Made by a program: the position numbers and the translations under genes. Shown piece by piece: positions 44,781 to 54,147 of a DNA stretch of 64,000 nucleotides. The stretch is from Arthrobacter sp. ok362. Lineage in GTDB: Bacteria > Actinomycetota > Actinomycetes > Actinomycetales > Micrococcaceae. The DNA is taken from contig NZ_FNGC01000016.1 of NCBI RefSeq assembly GCF_900102785.1, positions 1 to 64,000 of the forward strand, in the 5' to 3' direction. Numbering within the stretch: the first letter of the stretch is position 1; each line of letters starts with the position of its first letter. The notes beneath the pieces are model-generated. The model searched no databases, was not told the DNA's origin, and saw only the letters and a program-made list of their open reading frames with translations.

Positions 44781-45403
44781 AGATAAGCCCGGGATAGCCT
44801 TGCCCGGCTGCCTGCGCTGGCGATGCTCACGGTGCTCACGAGGAGGTCGGATTAGTTGGAGGCGTTCAAAGAGCTGGCAGGCGCGACAGCGTGCACCAAA
44901 ACCGTTGGCTACTACGGCGACCTGTAAGGCACTTGGGGACCGTTTGGAGCGGGAGGCACCCGGACTACAATCTGCCATGGTCTGGTCGCTGGAACTCCCG
45001 CGATTCGCCGGCGAGCTCACGCCGGGCCCCAATCGTAGTTCGGCTCCACAGCGCACTCCCAAGCAGGCGGCTGTATCATGCGTCTACCGTCGCCGTAACG
45101 GGTCCCGGAGGGTCTACGGCAACGGTAGGTGGCCCGCTCCATGAACCGGGGAATGAGCGGGCCACCGCTCGAAACTCCGTCTACGTCGCCGCCCGCCAAC
45201 CCAGCACGGGACCGGCACGCCCCGTGCGGAGGACGCCGCCGCAGCCATCACAGCCGGCGAATAAAATCCGAGGCATCAAAAAATCCCGGACCTCGCGACC
45301 GGGGTTAAGGGACTCCCGGGAGTTTCTGGCCGGGTTTATGCTGGGTTTTGCCAGTTGCGCCCGGATCGCTGTGGCGCCTGGAACCTATGAGAGCGTGATA
45401 CGC
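44781..45403. other. Interval of about 620 bases upstream of M20 hydrolase
   Basis: The M20 frame stays open for most of this interval, but the translation has no domain and unlike codon use, so I do not include it. No terminator, repeat or RNA seen. Confidence 0.4.
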
Positions 45404-46636
45404 ATGAACAGTTCCGACGCCGTCCTGGCAGGCCTTGATTCGGAGCTCGGCTGGCTCCGGGAAATCTACACCCACCTGCACCGGCATCCAGAACTAAGCC
45501 TCGAGGAACATCAGACCTCCCAACTGGTCGAAGAGAAACTCACCGCTTTCGGCTACAACGTCACACGCATCGGCGGCACCGGCGTCGTCGGCGTCCTCGC
45601 GAACGGGGCCGGCCCGACGGTCCTGGCGCGGGCCGACATGGATGCCCTGCCTGTCACCGAGGCCACCGGCCTGCCCTACTCCTCGGAGGTGGATGGGGTC
45701 ATGCACGCGTGCGGGCACGACATGCACGTCAGTGCGCTGCTCGGAGCCGCCAAACTCCTGGCGGACAACCGCCGAGCCTGGTCCGGGACCTACATCGCGC
45801 TGTTCCAGCCGGCGGAGGAGGTCGGCGCGGGATCCAAGGCAATGGTCGACGACGGACTGATCACCAAAGCGCCGCGGCCCGACGTCGCGCTGGCCCAGCA
45901 CGTGATGCCCTTTGCTGCGGGGACCCTGGCCACCACGGCCGGGCCGGTCCTCTCCGCCGGAGATTCGCTCAAGATCACCGTGCACGGCAAGGGCGCGCAC
46001 GGCTCGATGCCGCACATGTCGGTGGACCCGGTGGTGCTGGCCTCCTCGATCGTTCTGCGGCTGCAGACAGTCGTCTCACGGGAGACCAAGCCGGGCGACT
46101 TCGCCGTCGTTACCGTGGGGGCGCTGAACGCCGGCGCGAAGTCCAACATCATCCCGGACCGGGCCACGCTGCTGCTGAACATCCGCACCTACGACAATCA
46201 GGTCCGGTCCGCCGTGCTCGCCGCGATCGAGCGGATCGTGAGGGGCGAGTGCGCCGCCGCCGGATCACCGCGGGAACCCGAGTTCGAGAACTACGACCAG
46301 TTCCCGCTGACCAGCAACGATAGAGCCGTGACAGATCAGGTCACCGAAGCCTTCACCGCGCACTTCGGGGCGGACGCCGTAAGCCGTGCCACGCCGCAAA
46401 CCGCGTCGGAAGACTTCAGCCGCATTCCGGACGCCTTCGGCGTGCCCTACACGTTCTGGCTCCTGGGCGGGGTGGACCCGGAAACCTACCAGGCCGCCGT
46501 CGCCAAGGGGACCGTTTCCCGGGACATTCCGGCGAACCACTCCCCCTTCTTCGCCCCCGTGATCGAGCCGACTCTGTCCGTGGGCGTCCAGACCCATGTC
46601 GTCGCCGCACTGTCCTACCTCACCAAGGATGCCTAG
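45404..46636 (+). CDS. M20 family amidohydrolase
   Basis: The 410-residue metallohydrolase is of the hippurate hydrolase/N-acyl-amino acid type: LREIYTHLHRHPELSLEE, VLARADMDALPVTEATGLPY, HACGHDMHVSALLGAA (metal Cys/His), LFQPAEEVGAGSKAMVDDG (metal Glu pair), HGKGAHGSMPHMSVDPV in the lid/dimerisation domain, and TASEDFSRIPDAFGVPYTFWLLGG with the last metal ligand region. The true start, MNSSDAVLAGLDSELGWL, follows GAGAGCGTG. It is immediately followed (3 bases) by the MFS gene, which likely brings in the substrate. Confidence 0.9.
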   Translation: MNSSDAVLAGLDSELGWLREIYTHLHRHPELSLEEHQTSQLVEEKLTAFGYNVTRIGGTGVVGVLANGAGPTVLARADMDALPVTEATGLPYSSEVDGVMHACGHDMHVSALLGAAKLLADNRRAWSGTYIALFQPAEEVGAGSKAMVDDGLITKAPRPDVALAQHVMPFAAGTLATTAGPVLSAGDSLKITVHGKGAHGSMPHMSVDPVVLASSIVLRLQTVVSRETKPGDFAVVTVGALNAGAKSNIIPDRATLLLNIRTYDNQVRSAVLAAIERIVRGECAAAGSPREPEFENYDQFPLTSNDRAVTDQVTEAFTAHFGADAVSRATPQTASEDFSRIPDAFGVPYTFWLLGGVDPETYQAAVAKGTVSRDIPANHSPFFAPVIEPTLSVGVQTHVVAALSYLTKDA

Positions 46637-46639
46637 GTC

Positions 46640-48151
46640 ATGAGTACTGTCCAGTCTTCAGCCAAAACCGGAACCCAGTGGAAGCCCAACGATGCGTGGC
46701 TGATCGGCATCGTCCTGGCCGTCATCAACTTCTGGCTGTTCGCGCAGACCCTGCTTAACGTCATCCCGGGCATCCAGGGATCCCTCGGGATCGAACGGAC
46801 GCTGGGGAACCTCGCGGTCTCCATCACCTCGCTGTTCTCCGGGATCTTCATCGTCGTCGCCGGCGGACTTGCCGACCGTTTGGGCCGCGTGAAGATCATG
46901 AACGTCGGGATCTACCTGAGCATCCTCGGATCGCTCCTGATCGCCCTGACCCCGGAGAACGCCGGCGCCCTGACGGCGGCTGCCCTGCTCGGCGGCCGCG
47001 TCGTGCAGGGGCTTTCCGCGGCCTGCATCATGCCCTCCACCATGGCCCTGGTGAAGACCTACTACGAGGGGAAGGACCGCCAGCGGGCGCTGTCGTTCTG
47101 GTCGATCGGCTCGTGGGGCGGCTCGGGCTTCTGCGCCCTCTTCGGCGGTCTGATGGCGACGTCGTTTCTGGGCTGGAGGTCCATCTTCTGGATCTCGATC
47201 GTGCTCTCGGTCATCGCCCTGTTCCTGCTGCGGGGCACTCCTGAGTCCAAAGCGGCGGCGCGGGCAGGCGGAACTTTCGACTGGGGCGGCCTGATCACCC
47301 TCGTCATCGCGCTCCTGGCACTGAACGTCTACATCTCTCAGGGTCCGCTGATCGGCTGGCTCAGCTGGGCCGGCATCGGACTCATCGCCGTCACGGTGGT
47401 CGCGGCCCTGGTGTTCTTCTGGATCGAGACGAGCCGGCACGACCCGGTCCTGAACGTGAAGCTGTTCCGCAACTCGACCTTCGCCGGCGCCACGATGTCG
47501 AATTTCCTGCTCAACGGCGCGGCCGGGACGCTGATCGTATCCCTTGGCCTGGTCCAGGTCGCCGCCGGCATGTCCTCGCTGCAGTCCGGTCTGCTGACTC
47601 TCGGCTACCTGATTGCGATCCTTTCCACCATCCGAGTCGGGGAGAAGCTGCTTCAGCGCTTCGGCCCGAAGAGGCCGATGATCTGGGGCAGCGCGATCGC
47701 CGGCGTCGGAATCCTGTTGACATCGATGACTTTCACCCTGATCGGGCAATACATCGTCCTCACCGTCATCGGCTTCACCCTGTTCGGCATCGGTCTCGGC
47801 TTCTATGCGACACCGTCCACCGATGCCGCGCTGTCCAACGTACCGGACGATGAGGCCGGCGCCGCGGCCGGCATCTACAAGATGGCCTCGTCGCTGGGCA
47901 ATGCGATGGGCGTGGCCATCTCGGCGGCCCTGTATGTGGCCGCGCAGTCCATGGACCCGGATACCATCCGGTCTTGGGGCCTCTTCGTCGGCAACCAGCA
48001 AAACGTGGCCCTGCGCTTCGGCGGTGCCGTGGGAATCTTGTTCAACCTGTTTATGGTGGTGATCGCCATCATTGCCATCATGGTCACGGTGCCGGACGAT
48101 CGGGCCGTCAAGCGGGCCGACTTCCCGGCGACACCATCGATCGGAAGCTAG
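46640..48151 (+). CDS. MFS transporter (14-helix type)
   Basis: The 503-residue transporter has motif A GGLADRLGRVKIMNVG after helix 2, multiple glycine-rich helices, motif C-like ISAALYVAAQ region and about 14 predicted membrane spans, in the DHA2-like layout. N-terminal NDAWLIGIVLAVINFWLFAQTLLNVIPGIQGSLG is typical of actinobacterial exporters/uptake systems. It starts three bases after the M20 gene stop and probably imports the amide or exports products of that pathway. The end is followed by a gene-free stretch. Confidence 0.9.
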   Translation: MSTVQSSAKTGTQWKPNDAWLIGIVLAVINFWLFAQTLLNVIPGIQGSLGIERTLGNLAVSITSLFSGIFIVVAGGLADRLGRVKIMNVGIYLSILGSLLIALTPENAGALTAAALLGGRVVQGLSAACIMPSTMALVKTYYEGKDRQRALSFWSIGSWGGSGFCALFGGLMATSFLGWRSIFWISIVLSVIALFLLRGTPESKAAARAGGTFDWGGLITLVIALLALNVYISQGPLIGWLSWAGIGLIAVTVVAALVFFWIETSRHDPVLNVKLFRNSTFAGATMSNFLLNGAAGTLIVSLGLVQVAAGMSSLQSGLLTLGYLIAILSTIRVGEKLLQRFGPKRPMIWGSAIAGVGILLTSMTFTLIGQYIVLTVIGFTLFGIGLGFYATPSTDAALSNVPDDEAGAAAGIYKMASSLGNAMGVAISAALYVAAQSMDPDTIRSWGLFVGNQQNVALRFGGAVGILFNLFMVVIAIIAIMVTVPDDRAVKRADFPATPSIGS

Positions 48152-48513
48152 CGAGCCAATTCCTGGCTGCGCGCTTCAGCTTGGGCGCTAGCGGCTAGTC
48201 GTCGAAGAATGTCTGCCCTCGAAGCCGATGCGGATTCAGGTCGCTTCGGAATCGAACCGTGGCAGCTGTCCCGCCGCGAGGCGTTCGACCGGACGTGGCG
48301 CAGAGGTTTCCGCGGTCACCAGCTGCGTCCCACCAACCGCGAGGGGAACCCATGCACGGGCCGCCACACAGCCCTCACAAATCAAACCCAGACATCCACG
48401 AGTCAGTCCGCAAAATCAGGCACCTCACCCACAGCCACACGACGGGATCGACGACCACACGATCACCAAAGCCACTAATTGAGCAGTCTCCTATGGGAAT
48501 CTGCCACTCGGGG
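48152..48513. other. Gene-free interval after the MFS gene
   Basis: About 360 bases with no supportable gene. The MFS operon and the convergent LLM gene must both terminate here, but I do not see a strong hairpin with T-run. Confidence 0.4.
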
Positions 48514-49551
48514 TCAGCGCCAGCCGAGCTGCGGCGCCACATACTTCAGGATCGACTCGATGACGTGGGCGTTGTAGTCGACACCGAGCTGGTTCGGGAC
48601 CGTGAGCAGTAGGGTGTCTGCCTGGGCGATCGCCTCGTCCTCGGCCAGCTTCGCGGCCAGCTCGTCCGGGGCACCCGCGTAGGACCGGCCGAAGACCGCG
48701 CGCGTTTTCTCGTCGATGTTGCCCACCTGGTCGGAGCTGTGGCGGTCGCGGGCGAAGTATTGCCAGTCGCGCTCGTCCGTCAGTGCGAAGATGCTGCGGC
48801 TGACCGAGACGCGCGGCTCCCGCTCGTGCCCCGCCTCCTTCCAGGCCTGCCGGTAGAGCTCGATCTGCTCGGCCTGCTGGACGTGGAAGGGCTTGCCGCT
48901 CTCGTCGTCCTTGAGCGTGGAGCTCTGCAGGTTCATGCCGAGCTTCGCCGCCCAGATGGCCGTGGCGTTCGAGCCGGAACCCCACCAGATGCGCTCGCGC
49001 AGGCCCTCCGAGTGCGGCTCCACGCGCAGCAGGCCCGGAGGGTTCGGGAACATCGGGCGGGGGCTCGGCGCCGCGAAGCCCTCGCCAGTGAGCACCTCGA
49101 GCAGACGCTCGGTGTGCCTGCGGCCCATGTCGGCATCCGACTCGCCCTCGGCGGGTGCGAAGCCGAAGTGACGCCACCCGTCGATGACCTGCTCGGGTGA
49201 ACCCCTGCTGATGCCCAGCTGCAGCCGGCCGCCCGAGATCAGGTCGGCCGCGCCGGCGTCCTCCGCCATATAGAGCGGGTTCTCGTAGCGCATGTCGATC
49301 ACGCCGGTACCGATCTCGATGCGGCTTGTCCGTGCCCCGATCGCAGCGAGCAGCGGGAACGGGGAGGCGTATTGCTGCGCGAAGTGGTGGACGCGGAAGT
49401 AGGCGCCGTCCGCCCCCAGCTCCTCGGCCGCGACCGCGAGGTCGATCGCCTGCAACAGCGCATCCGACGCGTTGCGCGTGCCGGACTCCGGGTGGTCGGT
49501 CCAATGGCCGAAGGACAGGAATCCGATGTTTTTCACACCACAAGCCAACAT
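48514..49551 (-). CDS. LLM class flavin-dependent oxidoreductase (luciferase-like)
   Basis: The 345-residue protein includes VKNIGFLSFGHWTDHPESGT, LADGAYFRVHHFAQQYASPF (a VHH motif at the usual EHH position), ARTSRIEIGTGVIDMRYENPLYMAEDAGAADLISGGRLQLGISRGSPEQ, LRERIWWGSGSNATAIWAAKLGMNLQSS and the C-terminal end IESILKYVAPQLGW. Likely FMNH2-dependent. The start at 49551 is the first Met that fits the family beginning; the frame is open further upstream, and no ribosome site is clear, so promoter and N-terminus may be altered by nearby recombinase debris. Confidence 0.88.
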   Translation of the reverse strand: MLACGVKNIGFLSFGHWTDHPESGTRNASDALLQAIDLAVAAEELGADGAYFRVHHFAQQYASPFPLLAAIGARTSRIEIGTGVIDMRYENPLYMAEDAGAADLISGGRLQLGISRGSPEQVIDGWRHFGFAPAEGESDADMGRRHTERLLEVLTGEGFAAPSPRPMFPNPPGLLRVEPHSEGLRERIWWGSGSNATAIWAAKLGMNLQSSTLKDDESGKPFHVQQAEQIELYRQAWKEAGHEREPRVSVSRSIFALTDERDWQYFARDRHSSDQVGNIDEKTRAVFGRSYAGAPDELAAKLAEDEAIAQADTLLLTVPNQLGVDYNAHVIESILKYVAPQLGWR

Positions 49552-49703
49552 GGTGGCGGGGGTTCTTATTCCCTCGGGGCCCCAGCCTCGCACCCCCCTC
49601 CCGCGACACGGGCCGCCTCCGCCACGGCCGGAGATCCGCCCGTCCGTCGCCTCCCTTACGGGTCGAGGTGCCCCGGGTCGCCCGGGTGCCGGTCCACGTT
49701 GAG

Positions 49704-49940
49704 GAACAGGAGCGGCCGGGACTGAACGAAGCCCTGGCGGCTGTCCGGGCCGGTGGCACCCTGGCCGTAGCCAAACTCCATCGGTTCGCCGGGCCCCTAC
49801 CCGATGCTCGAGAACGTCATCGAGGAGATGACGACAGTCTCCAACGGGCTCAGGCTGCCGAGAGGGATGACCATGCGGATTTGATTCCCAAGTCTCGGCA
49901 GGTCATGCAGTTCCAAGCGCCCCCGGCCATGAAGGAGTAA
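49704..49940 (+). pseudogene. Serine recombinase remnant, copy 2
   Basis: The plus strand reads EQERPGLNEALAAVRAGGTL, AVAKLHRFAGPLPDARE, then loses similarity through a frameshift. This is the middle of the catalytic domain of a resolvase-type recombinase (family LNEALAAVRxGDTLxVxKLDRLARSLPDA). No GYVRVST start is present here, unlike copy 1 at 3011. Confidence 0.7.
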
Positions 49941-50005
49941 GCGGCAACCACTGTCCAGGCCAAGAGAAGGAGCCGCCAGACCGCAGCAACGGCCATCAAC
50001 GAAAA

Positions 50006-50026
50006 ATGGGCCCCGGCAGGGCCCAT
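50006..50026 (-). terminator. Rho-independent terminator of tRNA-Leu
   Basis: Read on the minus strand: stem ATGGGCCC/GGGCCCAT with a TGCCG loop followed by TTTTT, about 57 bases after the tRNA 3' end. A diverged copy is at 3427-3447. Confidence 0.8.
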
Positions 50027-50082
50027 AAAGAGAGATTTGTACACGTTCAGAGGCCCACAAGCCCCTGAACAGGGAAAACACG

Positions 50083-50164
50083 TGCCCGAGGTGGGACTCG
50101 AACCCACACACCTTTCGATACCGCATTTTGAGTGCGGCGCGTCTGCCAATTCCGCCACTCGGGC
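50083..50164 (-). tRNA. tRNA-Leu (anticodon CAA)
   Basis: The 82-base gene has acceptor stem GCCCGAG/CTCGGGC, D-arm region GGCGGAATTGGCAGAC, anticodon stem CCGCA/TGCGG around loop CTCAAAA (anticodon CAA, reads UUG), a class II variable arm TATCGAAAGGTGT and T-arm GTGGG-TTCGAGT-CCCAC. The discriminator base is A; CCA is not encoded. All stems pair without mismatch, so it is functional. Its 3' end is copied at 3504-3525 and 16591-16611, which marks it as an integration target, with accessory DNA on the 3' side and core genes on the 5' side. Confidence 0.97.
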
Positions 50165-50369
50165 GCGGAGTACACCGGTGTAACAATCGCTCAACCACAG
50201 TGCTGTGAGCAACGCGATCGCTTCCAGTGCGCGAAATTACTCTACATGCAGATAGGCTGAATTCCAGAATCGCGCCAGTGACGCCGCATCGAACCAAACC
50301 GGTCCAAGTACATCGGCGGACGAAACCTATGATGGTGTAGTTCCCGCCGTACCTTTCCAAGGAGTTCCC

Positions 50370-50975
50370 GTGTCAGAACAGACGGAGTCATCCCCCACTT
50401 CCCAGCCGGCTCGCCGCGTTGTTGTCGCCGAGGATGAGACCCTCATCCGCCTGGACATCATCGAGATCCTGCGCGGCGAAGGCTACGACGTCGTCGGCGA
50501 GGCGGACAACGGCGAAAAGGCCGTGCAGCTGGCCGAGGAGCTCAAGCCCGATCTGGTCCTGATGGACGTCAAGATGCCCGTCATGGACGGCATCTCGGCC
50601 GCAGAGAAGATCGTCAAGGCCCGGATCGCCCCCGTGGTCCTGCTGACGGCCTTCAGCCAGAAGGAACTCGTCGAGCGCGCCCGCGACGCCGGCGCCATGG
50701 CCTACGTGGTCAAGCCGTTCACCCCGGCGGACCTCATCCCGGCTTTGGAGATCGCGCTCTCCCGCCACGAGGAGATCAAGGCCCTCGAGAGCGAGGTAAC
50801 CGACCTGCAGGAGCAGTTCGCCACCCGCAAGCTCGTGGAGCGCGCCAAGAGCCTCCTGACCACCAAGATGGGCCTGACGGAGCCAGAAGCGTTCCGCTGG
50901 ATCCAGAAGACCTCCATGGACCGCCGCCTCAGCATGCGCGAGGTCGCCGAAACCATCATCAACCAGGTCAACTAG
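50370..50975 (+). CDS. pdtaR: ANTAR-domain response regulator (PdtaR type)
   Basis: The 201-residue protein has a receiver domain at about residues 16-130 (VVVAEDETLIRLDIIEIL with the acidic pair, LVLMDVKMPVMDG with the phosphorylated Asp, LLTAFSQKELVERA, AYVVKPF with Lys) and a C-terminal ANTAR RNA-binding domain at about 145-200 (ERAKSLLTTKMGLTEPEAFRWIQKTSMDRRLSMREVAETII). On phosphorylation by a PdtaS-type kinase, ANTAR proteins bind paired RNA hairpins and prevent termination. GTG start at 50370 after AAGGAG. Followed 60 bases later by a strong terminator. Confidence 0.95.
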   Translation: MSEQTESSPTSQPARRVVVAEDETLIRLDIIEILRGEGYDVVGEADNGEKAVQLAEELKPDLVLMDVKMPVMDGISAAEKIVKARIAPVVLLTAFSQKELVERARDAGAMAYVVKPFTPADLIPALEIALSRHEEIKALESEVTDLQEQFATRKLVERAKSLLTTKMGLTEPEAFRWIQKTSMDRRLSMREVAETIINQVN

Positions 50976-51036
50976 CCGCCACCGGGCCGCCGCACCAAGG
51001 CCCCAAAGCTGCAAAGAACCGAAGCACCGAACCACC

Positions 51037-51079
51037 AAAAGGGAGGATCCCCGCCAACCGGCGGGGATCCTCCCTTTTT
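51037..51079. terminator. Bidirectional Rho-independent terminator between pdtaR and pyk
   Basis: A 15-base perfect stem (GGGAGGATCCCCGCC and its complement) with loop AACC, flanked by AAAA on one side and TTTTT on the other. It serves both convergent genes. Confidence 0.93.
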
Positions 51080-51105
51080 GCGCTCAAGCATTCAAGCTTT
51101 CAGAA

Positions 51106-52605
51106 CTAGATCTTGCTGTTCTTCTTCTTCTTTTCCGGCCACGGGCCGACCTTGTCCTTGGTCACGCCCGTCTCGCCCTGGCCGCCGAAGTCCGCGAGGT
51201 CGCCCACCTTGTGGACCTTCAGCAGGTTCGTCGAACCGGCCTTTCCAGGAGGCGAACCGGCGGCGATGACCACCAGGTCGCCGTCCTCGACGACGTCCAA
51301 CTCCAACAGGCTGCGGTCAACCTGGGCCGTCATCTCGTCGGTGTGGCCCACCATCGGGACCAGGACCGGCTGGATACCCCACGTCAGCGCGAGCTGGTTC
51401 CAGACGTGCTCCACCGGGGTGAAGGCGAAGACCGGCTTGATGGGGCGCAAACGCGAGAGGCGGCGTGCCGAGTCACCGGACTGGGTGAAGGTACAGATGT
51501 ACTTCGCTTCCAGCTGGTCGGCGATCTCGACGGCGGCCCGGGTGATGGCACCACCGCGGGTCTTGGGCTTGGTGCCCAGCGGGGGAACGCGTTCCAGGCC
51601 GTGCTCTTCGGTGGACTCGATGATCCGGGCCATGGTCTTGACCGTCTCGATCGGGTACTTGCCCACGCTGGTCTCGCCGGACAGCATCACCGCGTCGGCG
51701 CCGTCGAGCACGGCGTTGGCGCAGTCGGAGGCCTCGGCGCGGGTGGGGCGAGGGTTCTCGATCATGGACTCGAGGACCTGGGTGGCCACGATGACGGGCT
51801 TGGCCCAACGGCGTGCCAGTTCGATGGCGCGTTTCTGCACGATCGGCACTTCCTCGAGGGGAAGTTCCACACCGAGGTCGCCACGGGCCACCATGATGGC
51901 GTCGAAGGCGTCGATGATCTCGTGCAGCTGCTCCACGGCCTGCGGCTTCTCGATCTTGGCGATCACCGGCACGCGGCGGCCCTCTTCGTCCATGATCTCG
52001 TGCACGCGGACGATGTCCGAAGCGTCGCGGACGAAGGACAGGGCAACCATGTCCACACCGCGGCGCATGGCCCAGCGAAGATCGTCCTCGTCCTTTTCGC
52101 TCAGCGCCGGCACGTTGACGGCCACGCCGGGCAGGTTGATGCCCTTGTTGTTCGAGACCCAGCCGCCGACGATCACCTGGGCGACCACCTTGACGGAGTC
52201 GACGTCGATCGCGCGGAGGGCGACCTTGCCGTCGTCGATGAGCAGGGCATCGCCCGGGTTGACGTCCTCGGTGAGTGACTTGAGCGTCGTGGAGCAGATG
52301 TCCTTGGTGCCGGGAACGTCCTCGGTGGTGATCGTGAACGTGTCACCGACCTCCAGGAGGTGCGGTCCGTCGACGAAGCGTCCCAGGCGGATCTTCGGCC
52401 CCTGCAGGTCGGCCATGATGGCCACGGCCTTGCCGAGCTGTCCCGCTGCCTTGCGGACGTTCTCGTAAGTGGTGTCGTGCACGGAGTAGTCGCCGTGGCT
52501 CATGTTCATGCGGGCCACGTCGACGCCGGCTTCCAGCACTGCAAGCGTGTTGTCAAAGCTTGCGATTGCCGGTCCGAAAGTGGCCACGATTTTAGCGCGT
52601 CTCAT
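51106..52605 (-). CDS. pyk: Pyruvate kinase
   Basis: The 499-residue protein converts phosphoenolpyruvate and ADP to pyruvate and ATP at the end of glycolysis. Seen: MRRAKIVATFGPA, VDVARMNMSHGDYSVH, DLQGPKIRLG, KGINLPGV, VIAKIEKPQAVEQLHEI (catalytic Lys region), DAIMVARGDLGVELPLEEVPIVQK (metal-binding), GKPVIVATQVLESMI-type helix and a C-terminal domain with FTQSGDSARRLSRLRP. Standard length with a short Lys-rich tail. It is convergent with pdtaR and follows gltD on the same strand after 84 bases, probably as a separate unit. Confidence 0.97.
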   Translation of the reverse strand: MRRAKIVATFGPAIASFDNTLAVLEAGVDVARMNMSHGDYSVHDTTYENVRKAAGQLGKAVAIMADLQGPKIRLGRFVDGPHLLEVGDTFTITTEDVPGTKDICSTTLKSLTEDVNPGDALLIDDGKVALRAIDVDSVKVVAQVIVGGWVSNNKGINLPGVAVNVPALSEKDEDDLRWAMRRGVDMVALSFVRDASDIVRVHEIMDEEGRRVPVIAKIEKPQAVEQLHEIIDAFDAIMVARGDLGVELPLEEVPIVQKRAIELARRWAKPVIVATQVLESMIENPRPTRAEASDCANAVLDGADAVMLSGETSVGKYPIETVKTMARIIESTEEHGLERVPPLGTKPKTRGGAITRAAVEIADQLEAKYICTFTQSGDSARRLSRLRPIKPVFAFTPVEHVWNQLALTWGIQPVLVPMVGHTDEMTAQVDRSLLELDVVEDGDLVVIAAGSPPGKAGSTNLLKVHKVGDLADFGGQGETGVTKDKVGPWPEKKKKNSKI

Positions 52606-52689
52606 ATACCTACCCTAGTGGTCTGTTGCATGGATGAAGTTGAAGCGAGGATGAATCCTGGGCGAGCTGGCTGGACTCGAGCTGTTGGA

Positions 52690-54147
52690 CTACAGAACAG
52701 CCATCGCACGGTCGGTCGGCGCCACGGGTGCCGGCAGGATGGTGCTGCCCATCAGGAACTTGTCCACCGCGGCCGCGCAGGCGCGCCCTTCGGCGATGGC
52801 CCAGACGATCAGCGACTGGCCGCGGCCGGCGTCGCCGGCGACGAAGATGCCCTCGGTGTTGGTCATGTAGTAACCGTCCCGCGCCACGTTGCCGCGGCCG
52901 TCGAAGTCGGCCTGGACCTGGGCGGTGATCCCGGCCGGCTCGGGGCCGGTGAAGCCCAGGGACAGCAGGACGAGGTCCGCGGGGATGATCCGCTCGGTGC
53001 CGGCCTTCGGGAGGCGCTTGCCGTCGACGAATTCCGTCTCCGCCACCTTGACGCCGGTGACTTTGCCTTTTTCCCCGACGAACTCCACGGTGGAGGCGAG
53101 ATAGGTGCGTTCGCCGCCTTCCTCGTGCGCGCTGGCGACCTCGAACAAGGTGGGGAACGTCGGCCATGGCTGGTGGCCTGCACGCTCGACGGGCGGCTGC
53201 TTGCCGATCGCGAGGGTGGTCACGGACGCGGCCTGGTGCCGGTGCGCGGTGCCGAGGCAGTCGGCGCCGGTGTCGCCGCCGCCGAGGATGACGACGTGCT
53301 TGCCCGCGGCGTTGATCTGGTTCTCCACGGTCTCCCCCGCCACCACCCGGTTGGCCGGCACGAGGTAGTCCATGGCGAAGTGGACGCCCTCAAGCTCGCG
53401 GCCCGGGATCGGCAGGTCACGCGGGACGGTGGCGCCGGTGGCGATCACGACGGCGTCGTACCGGCGGCGCAGCTGCTCCCACGTCACGTCGGTGCCGACG
53501 GCCACGCCGGTGCGGAACCGGGTGCCCTCGGCCTTCATCTGCTCGAGCCGGCGGTCCACCTGCTCTTTTTCCATCTTGAAGTCGGGGATCCCGTAGCGCA
53601 GGAGTCCGCCGATCTTGTCGTCGCGCTCGTAAACGGCCACGGTGTGGCCCACCCGGGTAAGCTGCTGGGCGACGGCGAGCCCGGCGGGGCCGGAACCGAC
53701 GACGGCGACTGTCTTGCCGGTCAGTCGCGCCGGCGGCAGGGGGTTGACCCAGCCGTTCTCGAACGCTTGGTCCACGATGGACACCTCAACCTGCTTGATG
53801 GTCACCGCGGGCTGGTTGATGCCCAGCACGCAGGAGGCCTCGCAGGGGGCCGGGCACAGCCGGCCCGTGAACTCGGGGAAGTTGTTGGTGGCGTGCAGCC
53901 GCTCCATCGCTTCCTCGCCCTTGTCCCGCCAGATGAGGTCGTTCCATTCCGGAATGAGGTTGCCCAGCGGGCAGCCCTGGTGGCAGAACGGGATGCCGCA
54001 GTCCATGCAGCGGCCGGCCTGGCTCTTCAGGACACCCTTTTCCTGGGCCTCGTAGACCTCTTTCCAGTCCATGATCCGGACCGGAACGGGACGGCGGGGC
54101 TGGGTTTCGCGCTGACGTACTTTCAGAAATCCGCGTGGATCAGCCAC
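52690..54147 (-). CDS. gltD: Glutamate synthase small subunit (NADPH)
   Basis: The 485-residue protein supplies electrons from NADPH to GltB. The N-terminal Fe-S domain has CMDCGIPFCHQGCPLGNLIPEWN and CPAPCEASC (eight cysteines). FAD site: VAVVGSGPAGLAVAQQLTRVGHTVAVYER. NADPH site: HVVILGGGDTGADCLGTA. C-terminal FAD contact: IFVAGDAGRGQSLIVWAIAEGR. Full length. Its start overlaps the gltB stop by eight bases, so the two are translated together. Confidence 0.97.
   Translation of the reverse strand: MADPRGFLKVRQRETQPRRPVPVRIMDWKEVYEAQEKGVLKSQAGRCMDCGIPFCHQGCPLGNLIPEWNDLIWRDKGEEAMERLHATNNFPEFTGRLCPAPCEASCVLGINQPAVTIKQVEVSIVDQAFENGWVNPLPPARLTGKTVAVVGSGPAGLAVAQQLTRVGHTVAVYERDDKIGGLLRYGIPDFKMEKEQVDRRLEQMKAEGTRFRTGVAVGTDVTWEQLRRRYDAVVIATGATVPRDLPIPGRELEGVHFAMDYLVPANRVVAGETVENQINAAGKHVVILGGGDTGADCLGTAHRHQAASVTTLAIGKQPPVERAGHQPWPTFPTLFEVASAHEEGGERTYLASTVEFVGEKGKVTGVKVAETEFVDGKRLPKAGTERIIPADLVLLSLGFTGPEPAGITAQVQADFDGRGNVARDGYYMTNTEGIFVAGDAGRGQSLIVWAIAEGRACAAAVDKFLMGSTILPAPVAPTDRAMAVL

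Larger units (their letters stand above)
49704..50104 (+). repeat. Long direct repeat S2 (next to functional tRNA-Leu)
   Basis: Partner of the repeat at 3130-3525, same orientation, about 80% identity by eye over the recombinase tail, terminator and tRNA 3' end. Confidence 0.75.

Noticed and set aside
46658..48001. A 447-codon open frame antisense to the MFS gene
   Set aside because: Low-complexity Asp/Gln/Arg-rich translation mirrors the transporter codons; no ribosome site or domain.
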